Shown here: positions 35,403 through 42,421 of the stretch, one piece after another
Layout: each line of letters begins with the position of its first letter
How positions within the stretch are numbered: the first letter of the stretch is position 1
Assembly (NCBI GenBank): GCA_910579995.1
Contig: CAJTWH010000001.1
Span: 244,326-308,325 of the forward strand
DNA length: 64,000 bases
Direction of reading: 5' to 3'
From: an uncultured Muribaculaceae bacterium
Lineage (GTDB): Bacteria; Bacteroidota; Bacteroidia; Bacteroidales; Muribaculaceae
Translations under genes and position numbers: made by a program
The notes under the pieces: model-generated
What the model was told of the DNA's origin: nothing
Database searches by the model: none
The model's input: only the letters and a program-made list of their open reading frames with translations

Positions 35403-35714
35403 TCATTCCTTGCCTGCGGCGGCGAGGGTGATATCGTTGTCGCTGAGTTTGGTGTCGGCGGGGTTTGCCACCTGCACGCCAATGCCATACATATCGGTGA
35501 TTTTCTTTTCAAAGTTGCCTACTCGGAGGTTGCTTCCGAATGTAGCCTCGCCGCCTTTGGCACCGCCCATGAGCGAGCCGAGAGTAGCTTCGTCGTCGGC
35601 TTTTGCCTTGCAGGCCGCTGTGGTGTAGACGCGCAGTGTGGCGCCGAATGCTTTTTTGAAGTTTGCCTTGAGGGTTTTCACCTTCATGCGGCTGTCGATT
35701 CTGAGTTCTGCCAT
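35403..35714 (-). CDS. Small conserved protein, 103 residues, unknown function
   Basis: A soluble protein, MAELRIDSRMKVKTLKANFK at the start. The pattern (MKVKTLKANFKKAFG..LRVY.........DDEATLGSL...KGG...FG.N.RVGN.E.K..D.YGI.VQ...P....L.DN.TL..A) looks like a compact ubiquitin-like or KOW-sized alpha/beta fold that I recall from other Bacteroidales loci of unknown function. It has neither a signal peptide nor a membrane segment. It lies 20 bases after the 41-residue gene of the same strand. Confidence 0.7.
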   Translation of the reverse strand: MAELRIDSRMKVKTLKANFKKAFGATLRVYTTAACKAKADDEATLGSLMGGAKGGEATFGSNLRVGNFEKKITDMYGIGVQVANPADTKLSDNDITLAAAGKE

Positions 35715-35734
35715 TTTTAGTGTAAATTTAAGTA

Positions 35735-35860
35735 TTAGGGTTTATTTAAAATTTCCTTCAGTAGTAGGATCTTTGCCGTCTCCGCCACACCTTTTGCCGT
35801 ATTTGCCGCTGATTCAGCGGCAGATACTGCAAAAGGTGTGATTTTATCGAAGAATCCCAT
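35735..35860 (-). CDS. 41-residue small protein whose gene is a near-perfect hairpin
   Basis: The product starts MGFFDKITPFAVSAAESAAN and continues TAKGVAETAKILLLKEILNKP. The start is 2 bases past the stop of the OmpA-like gene, and the stop is 20 bases before the next start, so it fills the gap exactly. The peptide is an amphipathic helix with A-x-x-A spacing, similar in style to MGxFDK-type small proteins. Bases 35786-35840 of the coding DNA form a stem of 26 pairs with one mismatch and a 3-base loop. Function is unknown. Confidence 0.6.
   Translation of the reverse strand: MGFFDKITPFAVSAAESAANTAKGVAETAKILLLKEILNKP
35786..35840. repeat. 55-base hairpin inside the 41-codon gene
   Basis: Outer arms CACACCTTTTGC/GCAAAAGGTGTG (35786-35797, 35829-35840), a one-base mismatch, then GTATTTGCCGCTG/CAGCGGCAGATAC with one G-T pair and loop ATT (35812-35814). 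Confidence 0.85.
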
Positions 35861-35862
35861 TG

Positions 35863-36777
35863 TCAGAGAATTTCAAATTCGGTACGGCGGTTTGCTTCGG
35901 AGGTCGGTTTTTCGGCGTCTTTGAGCTGAGAGCTGCCGAGGCCGGCGGCTTCGAGACGTGAGGCGTCGATTCCTTCTTTATTCACGAGGAAGTCTACGGC
36001 TGCTTTGGCGCGCGCTTCCGAGAGTGTGCGGTTGACCTCAGCGTCGCCCTCGGCCGAAGTGTGGCCCGAGATACGGAGCTTGAGGTCGGGGTTAGCCTTG
36101 AGAACCTTGGAAAGGTCGTGAAGGGCGAGCTTGGCGTCGTCGTTGAGGTCGGCCTTGCCTTTCTCGAATTGTGCGGCGTTGAAGTTGGTCTCGATGTCTT
36201 CGATCTGCTGCATGTAGACAGTGTCGCGGACAATGACCTCTTTCTCAACCACCACGGTCTCGGTTACAGTCTGTGTGCGGGCGGGCGCGAAGATGAAGTA
36301 AGCCAATGCACCGAGGATAAGCAGCGCGAGCAAAATCCACAGCCAAGTGAGATTTTTCTTCGGTGCGGGCACCGGCGGAACATAGCCGTTGAGGTATTCG
36401 AGGCGATAGCCACCGCGCTCTCCCTTCATTGTCTTCTCGAACTCAGCCACCTCGATGTCGTAGACACCGCCCTGAGCCACAATGCGGTCAAACGAGGGCT
36501 TGCTCCACACCTGCGAGAGAGCCACCTTGCTGCCGTCGGCGAGATTGAGCACCTCGTCGTCTTTGGCGAAGTAGAGGCTCATCTTCTCGTTGTATTGGAG
36601 TGCTTCGGCCAGCGGCAGAAAGTTTTCGGGCACACCTTTGTCGGGGCATATCGAATTTGGGAAAGCCTGACGCAGATCCTCGAGTGTGGCGTGGGGATAC
36701 ATCTCCAAGTATGCATGCACGATACCGAGGGCTGTGCGGTTCTGGGCTTTGCCGAATACACGTACTTTATTTGCCAT
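35863..36777 (-). CDS. Membrane-anchored OmpA-domain protein with a novel N-terminal domain
   Basis: A 304-residue protein without a signal peptide. Residues about 3-125 form a cytoplasmic alpha/beta domain I do not recognise (VRVFGKAQNRTALGIVHAYLEMYP...LEDLRQAFP), followed by a Pro-rich piece, one membrane helix (142-164, LTWLWILLALLILGALAYFIF) and a periplasmic OmpA peptidoglycan-binding domain (about 195-304; ISGHTSAEGDAEVNRTLSEARA). It thus links the cell wall to a cytoplasmic module. It is 2 bases from the TerB-like gene upstream and 2 bases from the 41-codon gene downstream. Confidence 0.82.
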   Translation of the reverse strand: MANKVRVFGKAQNRTALGIVHAYLEMYPHATLEDLRQAFPNSICPDKGVPENFLPLAEALQYNEKMSLYFAKDDEVLNLADGSKVALSQVWSKPSFDRIVAQGGVYDIEVAEFEKTMKGERGGYRLEYLNGYVPPVPAPKKNLTWLWILLALLILGALAYFIFAPARTQTVTETVVVEKEVIVRDTVYMQQIEDIETNFNAAQFEKGKADLNDDAKLALHDLSKVLKANPDLKLRISGHTSAEGDAEVNRTLSEARAKAAVDFLVNKEGIDASRLEAAGLGSSQLKDAEKPTSEANRRTEFEIL

Positions 36778-36779
36778 TA

Positions 36780-37208
36780 TTATTCGTTGTCGTCGTTTTC
36801 GAAAGATACCTCAAGCTCGGGCTCGTTCTTTACCAAGTCACAGAGCATGAGCACGGCGCTCTCGCGGTCGATGTCGAGAGCCTCGGCGAAAGCGAGGAGG
36901 TTGTAGACTTCGCCTGCGGTGAGCACGCCGTCGCAGAGCATCATCTGCATAAGAGCCTGATATACCTCACCGGCCTCTTCCGGATCGACTTTCTCGGCAT
37001 GTTTTACGGCGTAGGTTGTGGCAGCCTCGGGGGTGAGGTGCTGCACCTCTACTATGGCGGCTGTCATGTATTTCTTGAAGTCTTTTGTCGGGATTTCGAA
37101 AGCTTCGGCGATTTCGTCGGCGGTGACGCGTTCTACTTCTTCAAATTCGCCGTCGGCCCATATACATGCTGCAAGCAGCGAGGCTATAGTGTTTGTTGCT
37201 GTCTTCAT
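36780..37208 (-). CDS. TerB-like protein
   Basis: A 142-residue all-helical acidic protein. The repeated pattern LLAACIWADGEFEEVE (about 10-25) and MMLCDGVLTAGEVYNLLAFAEALDID (about 88-113) is typical of the TerB/TerB-like fold, where Asp and Glu can bind metal. TerB proteins belong to membrane-linked stress and phage-response systems in other bacteria. Assignment is from motif memory, so moderate. The start shares a base with the stop of the Lys-rich gene (TAATG). Confidence 0.6.
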   Translation of the reverse strand: MKTATNTIASLLAACIWADGEFEEVERVTADEIAEAFEIPTKDFKKYMTAAIVEVQHLTPEAATTYAVKHAEKVDPEEAGEVYQALMQMMLCDGVLTAGEVYNLLAFAEALDIDRESAVLMLCDLVKNEPELEVSFENDDNE

Positions 37209-37465
37209 TATTTGAAAAGTCGTTTAAGTCGGTTTGCAAGTGAGTTTTTAGCCTTGCGGGCTTTGGCCATACGCTCGCACATAGCTTTGCCCTCTTTGGT
37301 GCGTTTGTCGATTTTGCCCTTGGCTGTTTTCTTGAGGGTGGACTGTTTTTTCGGTGTGCTCGATTTTGCTTTTGCGGCACGGGCCTTGGCGAGGCGCTCC
37401 TTGAGTTCTTTGTACTCCTTGGTGCGCTTGTCCATCTTGCCTGCGGCTGTGGTCTTTACTGCCAT
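37208..37465 (-). CDS. Lys-rich small protein with two internal repeats, 85 residues
   Basis: Two copies of a 25-residue unit are visible: GKMDKRTKEYKELKERLAKA near 9-28 and GKIDKRTKEGKAMCERMAKA near 49-68, each followed by a basic A-K-rich stretch, then a basic C-terminal tail (NRLKRLFK). It is probably nucleic-acid binding or ribosome-associated, which is inference from charge. It overlaps the TerB-like gene by one base. Confidence 0.6.
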   Translation of the reverse strand: MAVKTTAAGKMDKRTKEYKELKERLAKARAAKAKSSTPKKQSTLKKTAKGKIDKRTKEGKAMCERMAKARKAKNSLANRLKRLFK

Positions 37466-37497
37466 TTTGTGATTAATTTATTTCGATTAATGAATTT

Positions 37498-37603
37498 AAG
37501 TTTTGCATGCAAAACTTGTTTATTCTGAGTTTAACAGGTTTAAGGAGTTTATATAAACTTTGGTAAAGTAAACTCCCTAAACTTGATAAACTGCGCTAAA
37601 AGC
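37498..37603. repeat. Element A palindrome with AAACT-rich tail
   Basis: AAGTTTTGCATGCAAAACTT (37498-37517) is a perfect palindrome that differs from the 34697 copy by paired changes (C to T on one arm, G to A on the other). GGAGTTTA/TAAACTCC (37544-37551/37569-37576) and TAAACTGCGCTAAAAGCGC follow, as in the 7759 composite. Confidence 0.75.
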
Positions 37604-37606
37604 GCT

Positions 37607-38287
37607 TTAAACTTGAATTAATGAATAATAGAATTTGTGATTGTCGATCATGGTGTCGTGCCACTCTACGCTGTAGCTGCCGTCGAGGTTGAAGCCGGGG
37701 AGACCTTTGCTCGTGCCGGTGGCGCGGCTCCAGTCAAGACGCCCGTGGATATTGCGGCGTCCGTCGGCGGTAGAGAAGGCGTCGCAGATAGTGCCGGCGC
37801 GCGGGCCGCGGGTGTAGTAGGGCTCGTTGGTGAGAACTACGGCAACGCCGCCTGCCACGGCTTCGGGGAAGAGATGACGGATGACTTCGATACGGCGCAC
37901 GTCTTTCCAGATATTGTAGCTCACAATATCTTGTGCCCCATGGTTCTTGACGATTTCCACATCGGGCAATATGCTGCCGAAGCGCTTGATATCGGTAGTG
38001 ATACGACGGGTAGGGTATTTGAGCTCAACAATGGCATAGACATTCCCTCGGCGCACTACGATATCGAGTCGCAACTCGCTGCTCCATTCGTAGCCGGCCT
38101 CTACGGCTGCGCTGTTGGGGATATAATACTCCACATCAACGTCGTCGTAGCGGCCGCTCTGCCTCAGATATACGGCGAGCTGCATCTGAAAATCGCGCTC
38201 ATTGAACATCAGTTCCTCCTGCTGTTCGATAAAAGCGACGATGTCGGTTTTCAGAGTCGATATCAAGTCCATCGAAGGCATGCTCAT
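37607..38287 (-). CDS. PD-(D/E)XK nuclease-like protein
   Basis: A 226-residue protein from ATG 38287, which overlaps the stop of the gene upstream (ATGA). The restriction-endonuclease core is visible: E30 (NERDFQMQLAVYL), D75 (ELRLDIVVRR) and E88-x-K90 (YAIVELKYP), spaced as in PD-(D/E)XK enzymes. The C-terminal half contains a beta-rich region with DGRRNIHGRLDW. A role as nuclease in a defence or stress operon is inference. It could also be a degenerate DNA-binding relative. Confidence 0.72.
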   Translation of the reverse strand: MSMPSMDLISTLKTDIVAFIEQQEELMFNERDFQMQLAVYLRQSGRYDDVDVEYYIPNSAAVEAGYEWSSELRLDIVVRRGNVYAIVELKYPTRRITTDIKRFGSILPDVEIVKNHGAQDIVSYNIWKDVRRIEVIRHLFPEAVAGGVAVVLTNEPYYTRGPRAGTICDAFSTADGRRNIHGRLDWSRATGTSKGLPGFNLDGSYSVEWHDTMIDNHKFYYSLIQV

Positions 38288-39465
38288 GATTGCTTGCATT
38301 TCATTTTTTCAATGCGCAGAGCCTCATCGAATTGACGAATAATCTCTTCATTGGCCGGCAGCTCGCGTGGTGTGGCGTTATTCATCATATCCATATATCC
38401 CTCAACAAGCTCACGCTCCGATTTTCCGCTCGTCTCGGGCCTCTGCATGATAAACGAGTTGTGATACTTGCTATAGGCGTCATTGATATACTTTATCAAC
38501 TCCTGCTTGGAAAGTTTCGCATAGCCACAAACGTAGCCACGGCTGTTGAGAGCCTGGCCATTGTAGAAGCACCAACCATCAGCTCCATGTTCACGCGCGA
38601 TTTCTGCTGCCAAGACATCGGCCTTGGCCTTCTCAGGAATCGGATGGCCGATAAGGGTGGCAAAGGCCTTGATTTCTCTCAATGTACTACCAATGCTCCA
38701 CATTCTATAGAAGTTCCCATCGGAAACTTCTGTGATTTCTTCTCCATCGAGTTGGCTCTTCGCTAGTGTATGGCTGCTATAGTCCTTGTTGAGAAGTTCT
38801 TCTCGTACGCAAGCATACGACTGTAGACGTTTAGTGTTATACTCACTATTTAGAGTTTCATAAGTGGCAAACCAAAAGTCAAAACTCAAAGTCCCGGTAT
38901 CTGTGAACTTATAACCATCCTGACTGGCAGGTTGATATTTTTCCACCACCGTCAGTTTGCCGGATTTTGCTTTGGGTGCGGCCGGGGCTCCCGATTCGAG
39001 CTTTGCGATACGGGCTTCGAGGGCTTCGAGACGTTTGAGGAGGTCGTCGAGTTGTTTCATTTCTTCTTCAGTCAGTTCTTCTGTTTGAGTTGTTTTTACT
39101 TGCTCTTTCGCAGGCTCCGTTGCCGGAGCTGCTTTTGGAGCGCTTGGTGTCGGGTTGGGTGCCGGCTCTTCTTTAGGCGCAGGAGCAGGTGCGGGAGCCT
39201 GTGGCGGCTCCAGTTTGGGTGTTGGCTCTGCCGGTTTTGCCGGTGCCGCAGCGCCTGCGGGGAGGGTTTTGAGGAAGTCAACGAGCTTCGAGCCCGACTG
39301 GCGGGTATTGTGCTTTTCGTTGATTTCATATCCTGTCAAAGACGCAATCTCGCGGATTGCGCCCATGACATTGGATATTTGCTCACCTCCCTTTCTGACA
39401 GTGATAGCGCCGTTGTCTTCAACTACCACTTCATAATCGAGATATGTCGCTGATTTTTTCGCCAT
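38284..39465 (-). CDS. Protein with one LREIA-type domain, Pro/Ala/Glu linker, coiled coil and unknown C-terminal domain
   Basis: A 393-residue protein in four parts. Residues about 9-66 are the repeated unknown domain also found twice in the next gene (VVVEDNGAITVRKG...GAIREIASLTGYEINEKHNT). A low-complexity Pro/Ala/Glu linker follows (70-127), then a coiled coil (about 128-160, EEEMKQLDDLLKRLEALEAR) and a C-terminal domain (about 165-393) with WFATYETLNSEYNTKR and ADGWCFYNGQALNSRGY that I cannot assign. There is no signal peptide. It is coupled on both sides (TAATG and ATGA overlaps). Confidence 0.7.
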   Translation of the reverse strand: MAKKSATYLDYEVVVEDNGAITVRKGGEQISNVMGAIREIASLTGYEINEKHNTRQSGSKLVDFLKTLPAGAAAPAKPAEPTPKLEPPQAPAPAPAPKEEPAPNPTPSAPKAAPATEPAKEQVKTTQTEELTEEEMKQLDDLLKRLEALEARIAKLESGAPAAPKAKSGKLTVVEKYQPASQDGYKFTDTGTLSFDFWFATYETLNSEYNTKRLQSYACVREELLNKDYSSHTLAKSQLDGEEITEVSDGNFYRMWSIGSTLREIKAFATLIGHPIPEKAKADVLAAEIAREHGADGWCFYNGQALNSRGYVCGYAKLSKQELIKYINDAYSKYHNSFIMQRPETSGKSERELVEGYMDMMNNATPRELPANEEIIRQFDEALRIEKMKCKQS

Positions 39466-39851
39466 TACTTGTTGTCGTTGATGAAGTCGACGAGTTTAGA
39501 ACCGTTCTGACGGGTGTTTGATTTCTCGTTGATTTCGAAGCCTACGTTTGCGGCAATCTCACGGAGAGCGCCGAGGGTATTGGCGTAGGTGCGGTAGGTC
39601 TCGATTTTGCCTGAGGCGCGGCGGGTTACCACGTACTCACCGATTTCGGCCATGTTGCCGTCGCCGAACTCCTTGCAGATACGGCGGCCGGTTTCCTGAG
39701 TGTTCCACTTGGGGTCGATGGTGAAGTTCTGAGCCTCGGCAATCTCGCGCAGAGAGCCGATGACGTTGTCGTAGATTTTGCACACGCGCACAGTGCCGCT
39801 GTCTTCAACGGTGATGATGTATTCGCCTGAAATTGCTGATTTTTTGGCCAT
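39465..39851 (-). CDS. Tandem LREIA-type domain protein, 128 residues
   Basis: Two copies of one domain of about 60 residues. Copy 1 (about 9-63): YIITVEDSGTVRVCKIYDNV..SLREIAEAQNFTIDPKWNT. Copy 2 (about 71-125): YVVTRRASGKIETYRTYANT..ALREIAANVGFEINEKSNT, ending KLVDFIND. The shared core is Y.[IV]...SG.[IV].....Y.N..G[AS]LREIA...F.I..K.NTR. I recall similar short domains in other Bacteroidales proteins but know no function. It is the first gene of the overlapping block. Confidence 0.7.
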   Translation of the reverse strand: MAKKSAISGEYIITVEDSGTVRVCKIYDNVIGSLREIAEAQNFTIDPKWNTQETGRRICKEFGDGNMAEIGEYVVTRRASGKIETYRTYANTLGALREIAANVGFEINEKSNTRQNGSKLVDFINDNK

Positions 39852-39982
39852 AGCTTTAGATTATTTATTAATTATAGGTTAATGCTTAAATAGATTGCAT
39901 GCCGCGATATTCATGCACTTACAAAGTTAAAGATATTAATGAGGTGAAATAGGATAGAAGCATGTAGTATGATTTCGCGAAT

Positions 39983-40002
39983 GTGTGAAATGATTTATCA
40001 CA
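39983..40002. promoter_or_regulatory. Candidate operator at the 3' end of the XRE-like gene
   Basis: GTGTGAAATGATTTATCACA matches 15 of 20 bases of GTGTGAAAAATTATTTCACA at 40599-40618. Both are near-palindromic, and the pair brackets the regulator gene. Confidence 0.4.
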
Positions 40003-40327
40003 GATCCGCTTGCCCATGCTTGTCTACGAAGTTCAGTACTGCCTGAAGCGACGCCCGGTTGCCGTCGCTTTGGGTGTTGAAAGCGGCGGTGTAATATTCG
40101 AAAAAGTTGGTGTTTAGGGCCTTGCTGATACGCCAAAGCAGCCCCGTGTCGATAAACGAGCGGGAGAAAATATCGTAGATGTTGCGTCGGTCGCAATGAA
40201 TCTTGCGACTTAGCCACGTCACTGTCCGCTCTTGGCGGCGCAGTTCTTCTTCAATAATTTTACCAATGCATGTAGGCTCGTTTTCATTTGAGATTACATC
40301 CTTTTTTGTATCTGTATGCATATTCAT
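39998..40327 (-). CDS. XRE-like helix-turn-helix regulator
   Basis: A 109-residue protein from ATG 40327; an in-frame ATG at 40369 and a GTG at 40483 would add an unconserved extension. The core IGKIIEEELRRQERTVTWLSRKIHCDRRNIYDIF contains a XRE/Cro-like HTH of a type common in Bacteroides; R-I-S-K-A-L-N...F continues the fold. It lies between the LREIA-domain operon and the divergent Fic gene and probably regulates one or both. Confidence 0.65.
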   Translation of the reverse strand: MNMHTDTKKDVISNENEPTCIGKIIEEELRRQERTVTWLSRKIHCDRRNIYDIFSRSFIDTGLLWRISKALNTNFFEYYTAAFNTQSDGNRASLQAVLNFVDKHGQADL

Positions 40328-40560
40328 CGTAATACTATAGGCCGTCGGGTCAGGATACAATGATGACATAGTTCTGACTCGTGCCTTGAGTTCAAGACAA
40401 ATATTGCAAACGGGGATGCAATCTATTTTGGTTGTTTTCAATCCGCCTTGCAGATTGATGGGGAGAAGAGCCCGTTGCACCACTTCCAGCTGTTTTCACA
40501 TCCGGATTGCCTAAGGTGGAGTAAACTCCCCAATCGCGACCTCAACCGCAATTTGCATTG

Positions 40561-40591
40561 CAAAATTAGACAATAGTGTGTAAATATCAAA
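40561..40591 (-). promoter_or_regulatory. Promoter upstream of the XRE-like gene
   Basis: On the minus strand TTTG (40588-40591), a 19-base spacer and TAATTTTG (40561-40568). The leader to ATG 40327 would be long (about 225 bases), which favours the GTG start at 40483 or an unannotated leader. Confidence 0.5.
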
Positions 40592-40598
40592 AGTAAAA

Positions 40599-40618
40599 GT
40601 GTGAAAAATTATTTCACA
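40599..40618. promoter_or_regulatory. Candidate operator between the XRE-like and fic genes
   Basis: GTGTGAAAAATTATTTCACA contains the perfect inverted repeat TGTGAAA-N5-TTTCACA, 7 bases upstream of the -33 box of the minus-strand promoter. The remaining bases from 40619 to 40785 hold no gene that I can see. Confidence 0.45.
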
Positions 40619-40785
40619 ATCGGGAGGGGTAGTTAATGATATTGACAAAAATTAAGTATTTAGTGGTAAAAATAAATCTTGAATCAGCACGCTTTCGCCG
40701 TCTGCCCTGACAGTACTTTTGCTATTACCTTAACCTGCTAAACTCAGTTTTTTGTAAAAACGGTACTTATAATCGCAAAAATTTG

Positions 40786-40793
40786 TACCTTTG
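40786..40793 (+). promoter_or_regulatory. -7 box of the fic gene
   Basis: TACCTTTG stands 25 bases before ATG 40819; no good -33 box is present. It makes an upstream in-frame start unlikely, since that would fall inside the promoter. Confidence 0.5.
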
Positions 40794-40818
40794 TATTCTC
40801 TTAATCGTGATTTTTTGT

Positions 40819-42306
40819 ATGGCAGTGAAAGTTGATACCCAAAAAGAGATTATTTTCGGCTCGTCAGATCCGAACATATCGCGTGTGCTTTCCAAGAAAG
40901 AAAAAGATGGCGAATTGCGCAAACTTGCCCCACGTATCTATACGACTAATCTTGTGGATAGACCCGAAAATATTGTCCGACGTAACCTTATGGATATTCT
41001 GGTGTACCGCTATCCGGATGCTTTGATCAGCCATCGAAGCGCAAAGGAAATGCGTCCGACAGCCACAGGTGATTTTTTCCTCACAAATTCAACGACAAGA
41101 CGTGTGACTGACTTGCCGGGTATTACGCTTAACTTCGTAAAGGGGCCGAAAGCCACAGCGCATGACATTCCTTTCATGGGTATGCACATATCCGGCGAGT
41201 ACAGGTATATGCTTGAAAATATGCAGGTGTCGCGTAAGTCAGGAGATGAATCACGAGTTTTGCCTGCCTGTGTCATTGAAAATAAACTTGAACAACTGTT
41301 GCTGACAGGTGGAGAGGAACGACTGAACCGGTACCGTGATGAACTGCGGAAAGTGGCGGAAGAATTGGAAATGCAGACAGAGTTCGCGAAAATCAACAGC
41401 ATTATCTCCGCGTTATTATCAACGCACGACGCAAAAGTATTGTCAACAGACTCAGCTAAAGCTCTTGCCGCAGGCAATCCATTCGACCCGGAGAGGGTTG
41501 AATTGTTTGAAATCCTGTTTGACGCAATCAAAGACAGATACTTCGTTATCCGCAATAACCGCAATACTGATGAGGAGTCATTCCGCCTTTTCTCTTTCTT
41601 CGAGAGCTATTTCTCAAACTATATAGAAGGAACAGAGTTTGAGATTGAGGAAGCCAAAGCCATAGTGGATTCTGGTATTCCATTGCCGCGCCGTGATGAG
41701 GACTCGCACGACATCCTCGGAACATTCAAAGTCCTTTCAAACCGAGCCGAGATGATGCGTACGCCTACATCTCCTAAAGAGTTGTTTGCGATACTCAGCC
41801 ATCGCCATACAATTTTGCTTGAGGGCAGACCGCATGTTAATCCCGGTGTTTTCAAAATGAAAAACAACCGTGCCGGTCAGACAGAGTTTGTGGACCATCA
41901 ACTTGTGAAAGGTACGCTTTCGCAAGGTTTCAAGTATTATGCAGCCCTGACCGACCCCTTTGCACGGGCAATCTTCATGATGTTTATGATTAGCGAAGTC
42001 CACCCGTTCAACGACGGTAACGGGCGTATCGCCCGCGTGATGATGAACGCCGAGCTTGTGCGCGCCGACCAATCCCGAATCATTGTCCCGACTGTATTCC
42101 GCGAGGATTACATCTTGGCTCTGCGAAAGCTCACCCGTCACAAAGACCCCTTGGCATACGTCAACGTAATGATCAAACTCCACCAGTTCAGCGACAACCT
42201 CTACGGCACAGACTTTACCGAGCTTAAAGACTACCTCGCAGCCTGCAACGCATACGAAGACCCGGCGCAAGCCAAACTGCAGATCATAGACCGTACTGTC
42301 ATTTGA
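40819..42306 (+). CDS. Fic/DOC-family protein with self-inhibitory motif
   Basis: A 495-residue protein from ATG 40819. The Fic motif HPFNDGNGRIAR begins at His395 and is intact, so AMP transfer (or a related nucleotide transfer) to a target hydroxyl is likely. The inhibitory helix motif S-x-x-x-E-G is present as S266-N-Y-I-E270-G, so regulation is in cis. The N-terminal 200 residues resemble the AbiEi/type IV antitoxin-like winged region that precedes some Fic domains (LSKKEKDGELRKLAPRIYTTN; DALISHRSAKEMRPT). A large stand-alone Fic of this kind may act in stress or phage response. It is divergent from the XRE-like gene. Confidence 0.88.
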   Translation: MAVKVDTQKEIIFGSSDPNISRVLSKKEKDGELRKLAPRIYTTNLVDRPENIVRRNLMDILVYRYPDALISHRSAKEMRPTATGDFFLTNSTTRRVTDLPGITLNFVKGPKATAHDIPFMGMHISGEYRYMLENMQVSRKSGDESRVLPACVIENKLEQLLLTGGEERLNRYRDELRKVAEELEMQTEFAKINSIISALLSTHDAKVLSTDSAKALAAGNPFDPERVELFEILFDAIKDRYFVIRNNRNTDEESFRLFSFFESYFSNYIEGTEFEIEEAKAIVDSGIPLPRRDEDSHDILGTFKVLSNRAEMMRTPTSPKELFAILSHRHTILLEGRPHVNPGVFKMKNNRAGQTEFVDHQLVKGTLSQGFKYYAALTDPFARAIFMMFMISEVHPFNDGNGRIARVMMNAELVRADQSRIIVPTVFREDYILALRKLTRHKDPLAYVNVMIKLHQFSDNLYGTDFTELKDYLAACNAYEDPAQAKLQIIDRTVI

Positions 42307-42383
42307 TTAAAGTTCAGAATGCGTGGACTGCAACTTTCGCGAGGATATTTTTGTTTTATGCAAAGGGTTTTGGATTTTTTGAT

Positions 42384-42391
42384 TACTTTTG
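42384..42391 (+). promoter_or_regulatory. -7 box of the dipeptidyl peptidase gene
   Basis: TACTTTTG stands 30 bases before the start codon. No clear -33 element is seen at the usual distance. Confidence 0.45.
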
Positions 42392-42421
42392 CAAATTGAA
42401 ACCTTAAGTATTCAGTAGATA

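Noticed and set aside
39936..40217. Minus-strand frame overlapping the XRE-like gene
   Set aside because: Composition is that of a frame shadow, and the XRE-like frame has a recognisable HTH.
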